This document shows positions 25,607 through 34,174 of a DNA stretch of 34,645 bases, piece after piece. The stretch covers positions 1 through 34,645 of the forward strand of contig JAJDAZ010000052.1 of the NCBI GenBank assembly GCA_029261595.1, written 5' to 3'. The translations under genes were made by a program, and so were the position numbers. The DNA comes from Nitrospinaceae bacterium. GTDB taxonomy: Bacteria > Nitrospinota > Nitrospinia > Nitrospinales > VA-1. Position 1 is the stretch's first letter. The number at the start of each line of letters is the position of its first letter. The notes under the pieces are model-generated. The model was not told the origin of the DNA. It searched no databases and worked only from the letters and a program-made list of their open reading frames with translations.

Positions 25607-27538
25607 TCAATACGTTGCCGATAAACTGAAAAACACTCTTGGGTCCTTATTGCCTTCGGAGGCGACTTTCTCATTCAGCGGTTTTGCGACTTCCACATAA
25701 CCGGAAAGGTATTTCGTTAAATTGAACCGCGCACCGAGCCCGGCGGATGCCAGGTCCTGTCGTTTCTCCCCGGTGGGGGTGGCGATCCGATTCCAGACGG
25801 AGCCATAATCAAAAAAAGCATACGCCTGCAGACTGCGCAAAAATTTCATCTTCATTTCGAACGCCCGCTGGAGTTCGAGACTGAAAGCCAACCCCTGGTC
25901 GCCGGTGATTTCTGACGGATCGAACGCCCGGCCAAAGGACACACCGCCCACACCGAATTCTTCCGAGGCTAAAAGTTTTTCGAAGGCGTATTGCCAGGCG
26001 GCGGAACCTAAAAGCATCCACCCCGGCATCAATTGTTGTAAGCGCTGGAATTTGCCGGATATTTTGGTGAAATCACTTTTGCCCTGGGAGCGTGTCAGGT
26101 TGAGGGAGCCAGATTCGGTGGCGTCCAGAATGTTTAAGCCCTGGCTGAGGTCAAAGCTGATCAGATTGATGCCGTGAAACCGGTCGGCGTTATCGTAGAC
26201 CATGCCCAGTTTGAGGATGCGCAGGCGGTCTTCTGAATCCAGGGTTCCCAGGATATCGGTTTCGGTATTTCTATGTGTGTAACCGAAATAGCCGCGAAAG
26301 TTCTCTCCACGCGACCGGACGAACGGATGATTCACCCGGAACGAAAAGGTGTGGCTTTCGCCTTCCACATTGAAGACCTTCAAACCCGATCCGGGCTTGG
26401 ATTGGCTGAAAGCTCCGGAAAGATTGATCGTGGTGCCTTCGTTGGAAACCGGTGCTTCGTAAAAAACATTGAAGTAATACAACTCCTCCGGGTTGCTGGT
26501 GATGACGCCTTGAATCCCGGCCTTTTCATAAAACCCTAATTGGGAATTTTCCGCCGCCCCGGCAAAGAATTGAAAGGGACCGTTGAATTTGGTACCCCGG
26601 TTGTCCAACCCGGCGTGGGCGGTGAACGGCTTGTTATCCAGAATCAGGGTGAGGTCGGAGGCTCCCGACTGGTTCTTGGAGGGGGTCAAAACCGATTTGA
26701 CGAAGACCCCCGGCAAGTCGTCGATCAGCAGGAGATAACGTTCCAGATCTTTCGCATGCAGGGGCCGCGATTTCATAAGGCGTTTGCGAAACGCATTCAA
26801 AAGTTTTTTGGGACCTTTCAACCGCCCCTGAACCCGGAAGTTGTCGATATACCCTTCCATGACGTTAATGCGCACCACCCCGTCGTAAATTTCCTGCGGC
26901 GGCACAATCGCCTTGGTCAGGATGTAACCGGCGTTGCGGTATTTTTTCGTGATGGCGTCGGCGATGCGGTAGACATCGTGCAGAGTGATCTGCTTGCCGA
27001 TGAAATTTTTGTACAGGTGGAAAAAACGCTTGTTCCTGTAAACTGTCGCTCCCTGAATCACCAACCGGGTCAATTTGAATTTGACCTTTTTCAGTTCTTC
27101 AGGATGCAGCGGAACCAGGGTGTCCGGTTCCACCGGAACCACCGTGGATTGCGGATGCAGTGGTTTTTCGCGGCTTTTTATGAACCGGTCGGGAGCCGCT
27201 TGCTTGAACACCTGATCGCGGCCTTTGGGGGTGATCTGGGCATGGGCGTCCACCGGGAACAAATAGGACCCCGAAACGCTTAACAAAACCGCGAGCCAAA
27301 TTTTCGAAAAATTCGACCGGCATCCTTGTCGATTAATTTTTGCTATCCATTCACGACGTTTTATGGGACACAATCCTTTGCTGTCAAACCACCCTCGACC
27401 CTGTTCGAATGCAAATAAAAAGACTTCCTTGAAGAACAGGAAGGCTGAAGGCTTGTATTTCCGAGGTTTATTTTTCTTTTGGGAAACCGTGTTTTCCCCG
27501 TCTCCGGTGGGGGAACCCCCGGATTTCTTTTCGGTCAT
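25607..27538 (-). CDS. TpsB, outer-membrane transporter of the two-partner secretion pair
   Basis: 643 aa ShlB/FhaC/HecB-family protein. The visible signal peptide is late (about residues 80-100, IWLAVLLSVSG to AHA-Q), so the first 70 or so residues, with their basic and low-complexity make-up, may be an over-long start or an extended signal. After it come POTRA-like sequence (about 153-230: FKLTRLVIQGATVY, ADAITKKYRNAGYILTKAIVPPQ) and a 16-strand barrel. The barrel ends in a consensus-type tip motif FGRAFDPSEITGDQG with its conserved Arg, and FFDYGSVWN. The last residues SLSATY end in an aromatic, as outer-membrane barrels do. It exports the downstream TpsA. Confidence 0.93.
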   Translation of the reverse strand: MTEKKSGGSPTGDGENTVSQKKNKPRKYKPSAFLFFKEVFLFAFEQGRGWFDSKGLCPIKRREWIAKINRQGCRSNFSKIWLAVLLSVSGSYLFPVDAHAQITPKGRDQVFKQAAPDRFIKSREKPLHPQSTVVPVEPDTLVPLHPEELKKVKFKLTRLVIQGATVYRNKRFFHLYKNFIGKQITLHDVYRIADAITKKYRNAGYILTKAIVPPQEIYDGVVRINVMEGYIDNFRVQGRLKGPKKLLNAFRKRLMKSRPLHAKDLERYLLLIDDLPGVFVKSVLTPSKNQSGASDLTLILDNKPFTAHAGLDNRGTKFNGPFQFFAGAAENSQLGFYEKAGIQGVITSNPEELYYFNVFYEAPVSNEGTTINLSGAFSQSKPGSGLKVFNVEGESHTFSFRVNHPFVRSRGENFRGYFGYTHRNTETDILGTLDSEDRLRILKLGMVYDNADRFHGINLISFDLSQGLNILDATESGSLNLTRSQGKSDFTKISGKFQRLQQLMPGWMLLGSAAWQYAFEKLLASEEFGVGGVSFGRAFDPSEITGDQGLAFSLELQRAFEMKMKFLRSLQAYAFFDYGSVWNRIATPTGEKRQDLASAGLGARFNLTKYLSGYVEVAKPLNEKVASEGNKDPRVFFSLSATY

Positions 27539-27880
27539 AAACTTATCGGAAAGGGAGGGGCCACTCTTGAGTGACTAACTCATTCAATAAAAAAGCGTTA
27601 GCAACGTTTTTTCAGCATTTAAAGCAAGGTCAATGCCAAAAGGAACTTTCCGAAAAAGGCTGAGAACCCTTTATTTTAAAGGAGGTTACGATTCTCCTGA
27701 AAACCGGGTTCCAGAAACCTGCCGGAAAAAGGAAAATTATTCCGTGAAGAGTGGAAGAATTTTTCCTTCTCCCGGCGAACACAAGACATTTAAAAATAGG
27801 AGATTGCGCCAAAATTCTTTTTCCTTATAATGGGCATGATTTTTATTTCAACCTGCCTCAATTTGAAAGAAGCCCTCCCC
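27539..27880. other. intergenic region upstream of tpsB
   Basis: 342 bp between divergent genes. It holds the hairpin at 27589-27612, a small inverted repeat TGAGT-GACTA-ACTCA near 27568-27582 that could be an operator, and an AT-rich tract toward 27830. No ORF with a believable ribosome site was seen. Confidence 0.4.
27589..27612. terminator. A6-hairpin-T6 element, possible terminator/attenuator
   Basis: A6-G-CGTT-AGC-AACG-T6, a 10-bp stem with one bulged G and a T-run readable in either direction. It lies about 50 bp upstream of the tpsB start, so on the minus strand it could attenuate tpsB. The stem is AT-rich, so strength is doubtful. Confidence 0.35.
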
Positions 27881-28066
27881 ATGGATAAACTCATTACATT
27901 GAATATGTGTGACTTCTGCGCCAGGGAAGTTGAGACTTGCGGCGCTAAAATGATCCGCTCCATAGAACTCAATGCCTATCAAAGCAATTTAAAGGACCCC
28001 GATTCAGTGGTTGCCTGCGATAAATACAAAAGTCCGGTGGAAATTTTAAAGAAAAAGTTCCACTGA
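27881..28066 (+). CDS. small four-cysteine protein
   Basis: 61 aa from ATG 27881; an upstream in-frame ATG at 27830 lacks a ribosome site. Four cysteines, CDFC (C11 and C14 spacing), then ETCG and VVACDKYKSP, form a possible zinc or cluster site of the C-x2-C...C...C kind. The rest is charged with a short helix (AKMIRSIELNAYQ). No signal peptide or membrane span. I do not recognise a family. Confidence 0.55.
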   Translation: MDKLITLNMCDFCAREVETCGAKMIRSIELNAYQSNLKDPDSVVACDKYKSPVEILKKKFH

Positions 28067-28350
28067 ATCCCGCCCTCACGATGGCGCACCCAACGGCCCT
28101 TTCGGCGCCTCGCCGGAATCCACTAACCTGTTGATACTTATAACTTTATTTTCTTGGCGGACCGCTTCTTTCGAGGCTTTAATTGCCGGCTGAAAATGAA
28201 GTTTTCAGGGATCTGTAAAGTTGACACAGATGTAACTCTCGCTTGACCGGCACGTGATACCCAATTCCTATACTCACAACATAACTTCTCGGGATAAAAA
28301 AATTATTATCCCCAGGGATCTTAAATTATGTTTTAGGGAGTGGAGGCATC
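28067..28350. other. intergenic region before the 28351 gene
   Basis: 284 bp with no gene. TTGACA (28221-28226) and TTGACC (28243-28248) look like -35 boxes and TATACT (28269-28274) like a -10 box, but the spacings (42 and 20 bp) are not standard, so no promoter is called. Confidence 0.3.
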
Positions 28351-28767
28351 ATGACAAACGAGGAAGAATCCAAAAGAAAACTGGTCGAATTTTTGTGGGT
28401 AGAAATCAACCGCGCCATCATCGGTTCTCTGGAAGTGAAATCCTGCATAAAAATCCTCAAGGATTTGGATTTGCTGGACCATGTTGAGGACTATAATCTG
28501 GTACTGGACGTCCAGGCGCTGATCAAGCTGATTCAAAATGACAACAAAAAGGGGGTCGGAGCTTCCAAAGAAGAGATTCAGGATAAACAACCGGCTTCGA
28601 ACATGGGTCCGGAAAAAGCCGACTCCCAAAAACCCGCCGAAGAATCGATGCAGATGATCGACGGAAAACAGTTGAGCGAGAATGAAGTTCTCTTCCAAAA
28701 ACATCTGGAACGAAATTTCGACGAAAGCAACTGGCTGAAGAAAGCGGGAATCCGGTTTCTCAATTAA
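28351..28767 (+). CDS. small acidic cytoplasmic protein of unknown function
   Basis: 138 aa with a strong GGAGG seven bases before the ATG. An N-terminal helical part (KLVEFLWVEINRAIIGSLEVKS, KILKDLDLLDHVEDYNLVLDVQALIKLIQ) is followed by a polar linker rich in Lys, Glu, Gln and Pro. A short C-terminal helical segment comes last (NEVLFQKHLERNFDESNWLKKAGI). No signal peptide, membrane span or cysteine motif. It looks like an adaptor-type protein with two folded ends; no family recognised. Confidence 0.68.
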   Translation: MTNEEESKRKLVEFLWVEINRAIIGSLEVKSCIKILKDLDLLDHVEDYNLVLDVQALIKLIQNDNKKGVGASKEEIQDKQPASNMGPEKADSQKPAEESMQMIDGKQLSENEVLFQKHLERNFDESNWLKKAGIRFLN

Positions 28768-28831
28768 AAGTCGAAAGGGCCGGTTTTGTCAGCCTTTGGT
28801 CGGGAACAGCTATAAAAAGTGGAGGGAATAC

Positions 28832-28910
28832 CACAGGGGCAAAAACTAATGGAAGCGGGTCTCACAGGGGCATGAAGACAACGGACAGGGTATCGTAACG
28901 GCCCGCTTCC
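28832..28910. other. structured convergent intergenic segment
   Basis: Between convergent gene ends. GGAAGCGGG (28851-28859) pairs perfectly with CCCGCTTCC (28902-28910) over a 42-base loop, followed on the plus strand by CTTTTCCTCT. CACAGGGGCA occurs twice, at 28832-28841 and 28863-28872. It may be a terminator or a small structured RNA; it does not match a riboswitch I know. Confidence 0.35.
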
Positions 28911-28937
28911 CTTTTCCTCTCAAGGTGACCGGAAAGT

Positions 28938-29204
28938 CTATTCCAATCCCTCTCTCACCTTATCGGCAATAATCACCACGCTGTTTTTGTTGACCGCAAG
29001 AAATTCCGCTTCGTACATCAACCTCCCTGTCACTATATGGGACACTTTGGCTGAGGTGACGGGAATGAAGGTTCCGCTGTCTTGATTCAACATATCCAGC
29101 AACCGGTTTTGCGGCAGTTTAAAAATGGTTCCTTCAATTTTTTCGTTGGCTGTGCGAATGACCGCATAAATCTTTTCCTTTTTTACAATGCCCTTGTAAG
29201 CCAT
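28938..29204 (-). CDS. small SH3-like/unknown cytoplasmic protein
   Basis: 88 aa with AGGAGAG eight bases before the ATG. Alternating strands are visible (KIYAVIRTANEKIEGTIFKLP, NRLLDMLNQ, TFIPVTSAKVSHIVTG, FLAVNKNSVVIIADK), suggesting a small beta-barrel. The segment IEGTIFKLPQNRLLDMLN looks conserved-type but I cannot name the family. It is transcribed divergently from the phosphomutase gene. Confidence 0.65.
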   Translation of the reverse strand: MAYKGIVKKEKIYAVIRTANEKIEGTIFKLPQNRLLDMLNQDSGTFIPVTSAKVSHIVTGRLMYEAEFLAVNKNSVVIIADKVREGLE

Positions 29205-29453
29205 AGAACCGTCTCTCCTGAAATTTGCGAGTGGGGTTACCTTCTAAAGAAATGTTCAACTCCAAAAAACGATTGAATCCTTAATACCTTGTCGGGTTTT
29301 AGCCCCAAGGTCTTAACAACAGGCGACGGACAACGACCTATAAAGCTCGCCGACAAAAATTTACAAAATCTGGCCTGTGTGCTAGGATTTCGCCCGAATG
29401 AAAATTGAGATTCAGGTTCGGCGCACCCTTCCCCGGAATCAAGAGAACATCCC

Positions 29454-31598
29454 ATGAAAAAACCAAAACAGCGACCCGACTCACTCCCGTTAAGGCTTCA
29501 AGGAACCGACGGTATCCGGCGGGAGATCCGGCCCCAGGATTCCGGGGAATTCAAGGGCCTGACGCCCCTGCAGGTGTTTTTGGAGCGCGGATTCATCACC
29601 GACGACTTCATGGAGCTGTACGCATTTGCCCATGTGGACTATTTAATCAAAACCGGGAAAATGCACCCTGACGAAGCCATCGTGGCGGGCTGGGACCCAA
29701 GGGATGTCCACGGAACGTTCACCGGAGCCCTTGTCCGGGGAATCCGAAAAGCCGGGGCCACCGCGTTGACCATCGGCATCGTGCCGACCCCTCTGGTTCC
29801 GACCTACATGCTGTATAAAAACGCCAAGGCGGGCTTCATGGTCACGGCGTCCCACAACCCCAAGGACCAGAACGGGATCAAAACCTTTTGCGCCTTTCGC
29901 GGCATGAAGCTTCTGCCGGACAACGACATCGAGCTGACCCGCGCCATTGGGTCTTTAGACCCTGCGATCCTTCGGAACGCGCCTCTCAAGGGAGCTGAAA
30001 TTGATTGCCGGAGTGAAGCGCTGGAGCTATTCAGAAAGTTCACTCTGCACCCTGGAAATTCCTGGGCCGACCCTGAGGAAACGGTCGCCGGGGTTTACAA
30101 AAACATCGTTCTGGTGGTCGATCCCGCCAAAGGATCGCTCTCTCAGATGGCGGCGGACGCTTTTAAAAGCGTGGGATTTGGCCGCGTGATCGAGATCAAT
30201 GCGGGGCTCAACGGCGATGTCAATCTATTCAGCGGCGTGGGCGATCTGGAGGGCCATGCGATCATCACCCCCCAGATGATCGACAAACAGTCGGGGCATT
30301 TTCGCAAACACAAAGCAGTGTTGAAACTTTTTGAGTTGGGCAGAAAATTAAAATCAAACATCCTGGCCGGAGAGAAGAAAGTGGCGGGAGCGGTGTTTGA
30401 CGCAGACGGGGATCGGTTTTACCGATTGGAATACGACCCTTTCAAAGACGCCCTGCTGGTTTTAAGCGGCGATGAGACGGCGTTTTTGCAAGCCATGTAT
30501 CTGATGAAGCGCGACCCCAAACGCTATAAAAACGCCCTGTACGTCAATACCGTGGAAAGCGATCTCAACACGGCGGTGGCGGCCCAGCAACTTGGGCTGA
30601 AACCAAAACTGGCCGCAGTGGGCGATAAATGGATTTTACTGCAAACCGCGTTCATGATCGCCGAATCCAGATTGAAGGCCCTGAAAAAAGTGTCCGGGGG
30701 CAAGCTTCCCGCTCCTCTCAAACGCCAATGGGAGGCCATCCAGAAAAATGGCACCTTAAACGTCGACACGTTTCAAAAGATAGAATCCGCGATCGACGAT
30801 CAGGAAAAAAAAGTCCCGGCGGCCAGGGCTATCGATCCCTCCCACAGGCTTCCCTTTGTGGTGGGGAGCGAAGAGACCGGGCACAACATCACCCCTGGCT
30901 GGCTGGACCTTGAAAACGGTGACAATATGCCGGTGTTCTTCGGCAACGGGCTCAAAAGCGCTCTCAATACGTTTGCCGCAACCGAATATCTTTTCAAGAA
31001 CAAGTCTGTTCAGGCTTATTTTTCGGCGATCCATAAACCGTTCAAGCCCGGTTTCAAGGCAACCCTGTACGTCTATTATATTAAGAAAGAATTATTTCAT
31101 AAAGATTCCGTCATTTGGAACAAGGTCAAGCGATCGCTTCTTAGCGACATCAAGGCCATCGGCTTTAAGGGACGCATCGTCAAGTTTCCGGAAGATGCGG
31201 ACATGCTGTATATTTCCCTGACTCCCGCCGGCGGAAAAACTCCCACCGCGGGAATCTTCGTACGAAATTCCGGCACGGAAAATAAAATCAGCGTCAATCT
31301 GAGAGGGGATAAAAAACAGGCCCACCCGCTCAAGAGTATCGGCGAAAACGCCATCCGCCTGCTTTTGGGTTCGCTCAAAGACACAAAGGATCATTTTTAC
31401 AAACTGGAACTGGATGTTTTGAGCCAGATAGCCGGCGCCCCGTTGCCGGAAGACCGGCTGATCCTGGACAAACATGCGCGCCCCCGGATATTGGCCGAAA
31501 TGGGCAAACAAAATTTAATCGAACTGACCGCCAAAGGTTATCGCCTGACCCCGCGCGGGAAATGGTATGTTGCCTCTGACCAGCGTACCGCTGGTTGA
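29454..31598 (+). CDS. phosphohexomutase-family protein with insert and C-terminal extension
   Basis: 714 aa, much longer than the usual 450-550 aa. All alpha-D-phosphohexomutase signatures are present: LQGTDGIRR near the start, active serine S133 in TASHNPKDQNG, metal loop DADGDR (316-321), sugar loop GSEETGHN (471-478) and phosphate loop RNSGTEN (604-610). It should interconvert a sugar 1- and 6-phosphate; substrate not fixed by sequence. A charged insert of about 65 residues (400-465) precedes the sugar loop. After residue 625 an extra domain ends like a winged helix (NLIELTAKGYRLTPRGKWYV). The ATG has only a weak AAGAGA site. Its end overlaps the next gene by 32 bp. Confidence 0.88.
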   Translation: MKKPKQRPDSLPLRLQGTDGIRREIRPQDSGEFKGLTPLQVFLERGFITDDFMELYAFAHVDYLIKTGKMHPDEAIVAGWDPRDVHGTFTGALVRGIRKAGATALTIGIVPTPLVPTYMLYKNAKAGFMVTASHNPKDQNGIKTFCAFRGMKLLPDNDIELTRAIGSLDPAILRNAPLKGAEIDCRSEALELFRKFTLHPGNSWADPEETVAGVYKNIVLVVDPAKGSLSQMAADAFKSVGFGRVIEINAGLNGDVNLFSGVGDLEGHAIITPQMIDKQSGHFRKHKAVLKLFELGRKLKSNILAGEKKVAGAVFDADGDRFYRLEYDPFKDALLVLSGDETAFLQAMYLMKRDPKRYKNALYVNTVESDLNTAVAAQQLGLKPKLAAVGDKWILLQTAFMIAESRLKALKKVSGGKLPAPLKRQWEAIQKNGTLNVDTFQKIESAIDDQEKKVPAARAIDPSHRLPFVVGSEETGHNITPGWLDLENGDNMPVFFGNGLKSALNTFAATEYLFKNKSVQAYFSAIHKPFKPGFKATLYVYYIKKELFHKDSVIWNKVKRSLLSDIKAIGFKGRIVKFPEDADMLYISLTPAGGKTPTAGIFVRNSGTENKISVNLRGDKKQAHPLKSIGENAIRLLLGSLKDTKDHFYKLELDVLSQIAGAPLPEDRLILDKHARPRILAEMGKQNLIELTAKGYRLTPRGKWYVASDQRTAG

Positions 31599-32457
31599 AA
31601 TATTTAAGTTCGATGAGTTTATGGAGGATGGAAAGAACTTTATGATTCCCATTGAAAAATTTTTCACCCATTTAAACGATTTTGCCCACGCGCAAATTTT
31701 CGACAGCATCGAACGCCCCTGGGACCCTCTGAAAACTCTCGACAAAAGCATCCATTCCATCCTGCAAACAAATTCAGCCAACGCCGAATCCGTTGACGCG
31801 CTACCTGGAACCACCGTTGCCGACCCCTCCGACCAGGAAAACGCCAAAATAGGCAAGAGCCTGTTCGTCAACCAATGGCTGGAAATAAAATCCACTGTCC
31901 TGATAAAACCCTTGGGGATATTGATCGGCAAAGGGACTATTCTCGAACCCTCCGCCATCCTCAAAGGTCCGTTGATAATAGGTGAGGGGTGCGAAATCCG
32001 CCAGGGCGCTTACCTTAGAGGAAACGTGCTGATCGGCAGTCATTGCGTCATCGGGCATTGCACCGAGATCAAAAACAGCATCGTCATGAACCATTCCGAG
32101 GCCGGGCATTTCAATTACATCGGCGACAGCATTTTGGGCAGTCATGTGAATATGGGAGCCGGGTCGCGTCTGGCCAATTTACAGTTTCGTACCAAGGAAC
32201 TAAAAGAAGCCGAGCCGCAGATTTTTCCTGAAATTTTCGCACTCGTCAACGACGAGCCCATTGAATCCGGGCTCAACAAATTCGGCGCCATCCTGGGGGA
32301 CAATGTGGAAGTGGGTTGCAACGCCGTGCTTTGCCCCGGCGCTCTGGTGGGAAAAGACAACTGGGTGTATCCCACCTCCGTCCTGACCAAGGGATATTAT
32401 CCGCCGAAGTCCATCCTTTCCCCGAAGGATAGAAAGCCCAGAATCTCGGGAAAATAA
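31567..32457 (+). CDS. left-handed beta-helix sugar-nucleotide/acyltransferase-like protein
   Basis: 296 aa. N-terminal helical part with HAQIFDSIERPWDPLKTL, a pattern seen at the start of GlmU-like beta-helix proteins (FxxxExxWxxLxxI). Hexapeptide repeats follow from about residue 118 (ILIGKGTILEPSAILKGPLIIGEGCEIRQGAYLRGN and on, to VGCNAVLCPGALVGKDNWV). It lacks the nucleotidyltransferase domain of GlmU. ATG 31567 overlaps the phosphomutase; ATG 31642 with GGAAAGAA upstream is an alternative start. The pairing suggests sugar-phosphate activation or modification, probably for a cell-surface glycan. Confidence 0.82.
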   Translation: MLPLTSVPLVEIFKFDEFMEDGKNFMIPIEKFFTHLNDFAHAQIFDSIERPWDPLKTLDKSIHSILQTNSANAESVDALPGTTVADPSDQENAKIGKSLFVNQWLEIKSTVLIKPLGILIGKGTILEPSAILKGPLIIGEGCEIRQGAYLRGNVLIGSHCVIGHCTEIKNSIVMNHSEAGHFNYIGDSILGSHVNMGAGSRLANLQFRTKELKEAEPQIFPEIFALVNDEPIESGLNKFGAILGDNVEVGCNAVLCPGALVGKDNWVYPTSVLTKGYYPPKSILSPKDRKPRISGK

Positions 32458-32474
32458 AGGAAACGATCGAAATA

Positions 32475-32504
32475 TTAGTGTTCCTCAGAAAATATCATTA
32501 TAAT
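32475..32504 (+). promoter_or_regulatory. probable tRNA-Leu promoter
   Basis: Perfect -10 TATAAT (32499-32504) with a weak -35 TTAGTG (32475-32480) 18 bp upstream. Predicted start falls near 32511, eight bases before the tRNA 5' end. Confidence 0.6.
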
Positions 32505-32518
32505 GTTTTTCATTCTGA

Positions 32519-32600
32519 GCGGGAGTGATGAAACTGGTAGACATGCGAGATTTAGGATCTCGTGCTTCACGGCGTGGGGGTTCGAGTCCCTCCTCCCGCA
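32519..32600 (+). tRNA. tRNA-Leu, anticodon UAG
   Basis: Acceptor stem GCGGGAG/CTCCCGC with discriminator A. Anticodon stem CGAGA/TCTCG encloses the loop TTTAGGA, giving UAG, which reads CUN leucine codons. A short extra arm (TGCTTCACGGCG) fits a class II tRNA, and GGGGG-TTCGAGT-CCCTC forms the T arm. CCA is not encoded. CCTCCGCGGAGG just after (32603-32614) is a small palindrome without a T-run. Confidence 0.95.
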
Positions 32601-32701
32601 CTCCTCCGCGGAGGGCTAATTTGCTCACGACGGGAAACGCTTCTTGATTGAGAACCAACTCTCACCTGATTGAGCGGAATTTTTAATCTTTTGGAAACAT
32701 C

Positions 32702-34072
32702 ATGAACATAGAAATTGAAGACATTGATTCCTGCAACAAGAAAATCAAGTTTGATATTCCTTTCAAGGATTATCAACAGAAGATCAACGCCTATTACAAA
32801 ACCCTGGGCCGGGATGTCAAGGTTCCGGGGTTCAGGAAGGGCAAAGTGCCTCAACACCTTTTGGAGAAGCAATTCGGCCCGCAGGTCAAGCAGGAGGTGC
32901 TCACCCAGTTGATCAGCGACCGGGTGATGGCGGCCGTTCAGGAAAAGGGCCTGCGCGCGGTGAACCAGCCCAATCTCCTGGAAGTCCACGCCGAAGAAGG
33001 CACGGACATCAGCGTCTCCGCCTCGGTGGAAGTGTTGCCCACAGTGGAACTCGAAGACTACTCCGGAATCGAACTCAAGGTGAAGGTCGCGAAAGTGACG
33101 GACGAAGAGGTGGATCAGGAAATAGAAACCCACCGGAAAAACAAGGCCAAGAGCGTTCCGGTGACGGACCGGGTCTCGCAAAAAGAGGACTACATCAAAA
33201 TCGACCTCAACGGATTTCTGGACGGCGAGCCCTTCGAAGGAGGCGAAGCCAAGGATTACATCATCCAGCTCGGAACCAACCAACTCCTGGAAGACCTGGA
33301 AAAAAACCTTTATGGCATGGCGATCAACGAAACTAAAACGTCCAAAGTCAGGATTCCCCAGGATTATGGCAACAAAGCCATCGCCGGCAAGGAAGTGGAT
33401 TTTGAGATCACCTTGAAAGGCATTCAGGTAAAAGAGCTACCTCCCCTGGACGACGATTTCGCCCGCTCGGTGGACCCGGATAAAAAATACGAAAGTGTTG
33501 AAGTCCTGAAAGCCACAATCCGCGAGGATCTGGAAAATTACGAAAAAAAGCAGGCCCGCAAGAAGGCGCAGGACCAGCTCGCGGATAAAATCACCGAAAT
33601 GAATACGTTCAATCTGCCGGAAGGCCTGATTCACGAGCAAATCAAGTTCATGGTCAAGGATGCGGAAAAGAAAAACAATCCGGAGAAAACCCCTTCCAAA
33701 GACCACAGCCATGACCACGATCATGACCACGACCACAGTGAGGAAAAGAACACCGAGGTGTCCAAGGAAGATCAGGAAAAATACCGCGAACCGGCCCTCA
33801 AAGTCCTGCAACAGGAAGTCGTGCTCGACAAACTGGCCACCAACCTGGAAATTGATATTCCGCCTGAGGAGCTGGACGCGGAGGTCAATAAATTCATGCA
33901 ACTTATGGGCGGCGGCGACGTCAAACAAATGAAAAAGGAATGGGAAAAAACAGGGGTTCTGGCCAAATTGCACAACCGGATGCGCAAGGAAAAGACCCTG
34001 GAAACCGCTCTTGGCAAGGTCAAAGTGCTGGAAGAAATGGTTGACAGGAAGGATTTAATTGCTGATAATTAA
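32702..34072 (+). CDS. tig: trigger factor with histidine-rich insert
   Basis: 456 aa. Ribosome-bound folding chaperone. Ribosome-binding signature GFRKGKVP (residues 43-50) in the N-terminal domain. PPIase (FKBP-like) domain at about 155-245 (YIKIDLNGFLDGEPFEGGEAKDYIIQLG). C-terminal helical arms to the end. A DHSHDHDHDHDHS stretch at 334-346 holds six alternating histidines between arm helices and is unusual for trigger factor; it could bind Zn, Ni or Cu. TGGAAA precedes the ATG. It is followed by clpP, the standard order. Confidence 0.95.
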   Translation: MNIEIEDIDSCNKKIKFDIPFKDYQQKINAYYKTLGRDVKVPGFRKGKVPQHLLEKQFGPQVKQEVLTQLISDRVMAAVQEKGLRAVNQPNLLEVHAEEGTDISVSASVEVLPTVELEDYSGIELKVKVAKVTDEEVDQEIETHRKNKAKSVPVTDRVSQKEDYIKIDLNGFLDGEPFEGGEAKDYIIQLGTNQLLEDLEKNLYGMAINETKTSKVRIPQDYGNKAIAGKEVDFEITLKGIQVKELPPLDDDFARSVDPDKKYESVEVLKATIREDLENYEKKQARKKAQDQLADKITEMNTFNLPEGLIHEQIKFMVKDAEKKNNPEKTPSKDHSHDHDHDHDHSEEKNTEVSKEDQEKYREPALKVLQQEVVLDKLATNLEIDIPPEELDAEVNKFMQLMGGGDVKQMKKEWEKTGVLAKLHNRMRKEKTLETALGKVKVLEEMVDRKDLIADN

Positions 34073-34174
34073 CTCAAGACCGATGCAACCATATCTGTTT
34101 ATATCTTAAAGAGTTACGAGCTTTTTACCCGCTTTATTTCCGTTATCCCCTTTTAGAGAGAAAAAGAGTCCAAT

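Noticed and set aside
28221..28274. TTGACA/TTGACC and TATACT as a promoter for the 28351 gene
   Set aside because: Spacings of 42 and 20 bp do not fit a sigma-70 promoter.
28832..28872. Resemblance of CACAGGGGCAAAA to the c-di-GMP-I riboswitch CACAGGGCAAACC
   Set aside because: The second conserved block (GGGACGCAAAGCC) is missing and the site is between convergent gene ends, not upstream of a gene.
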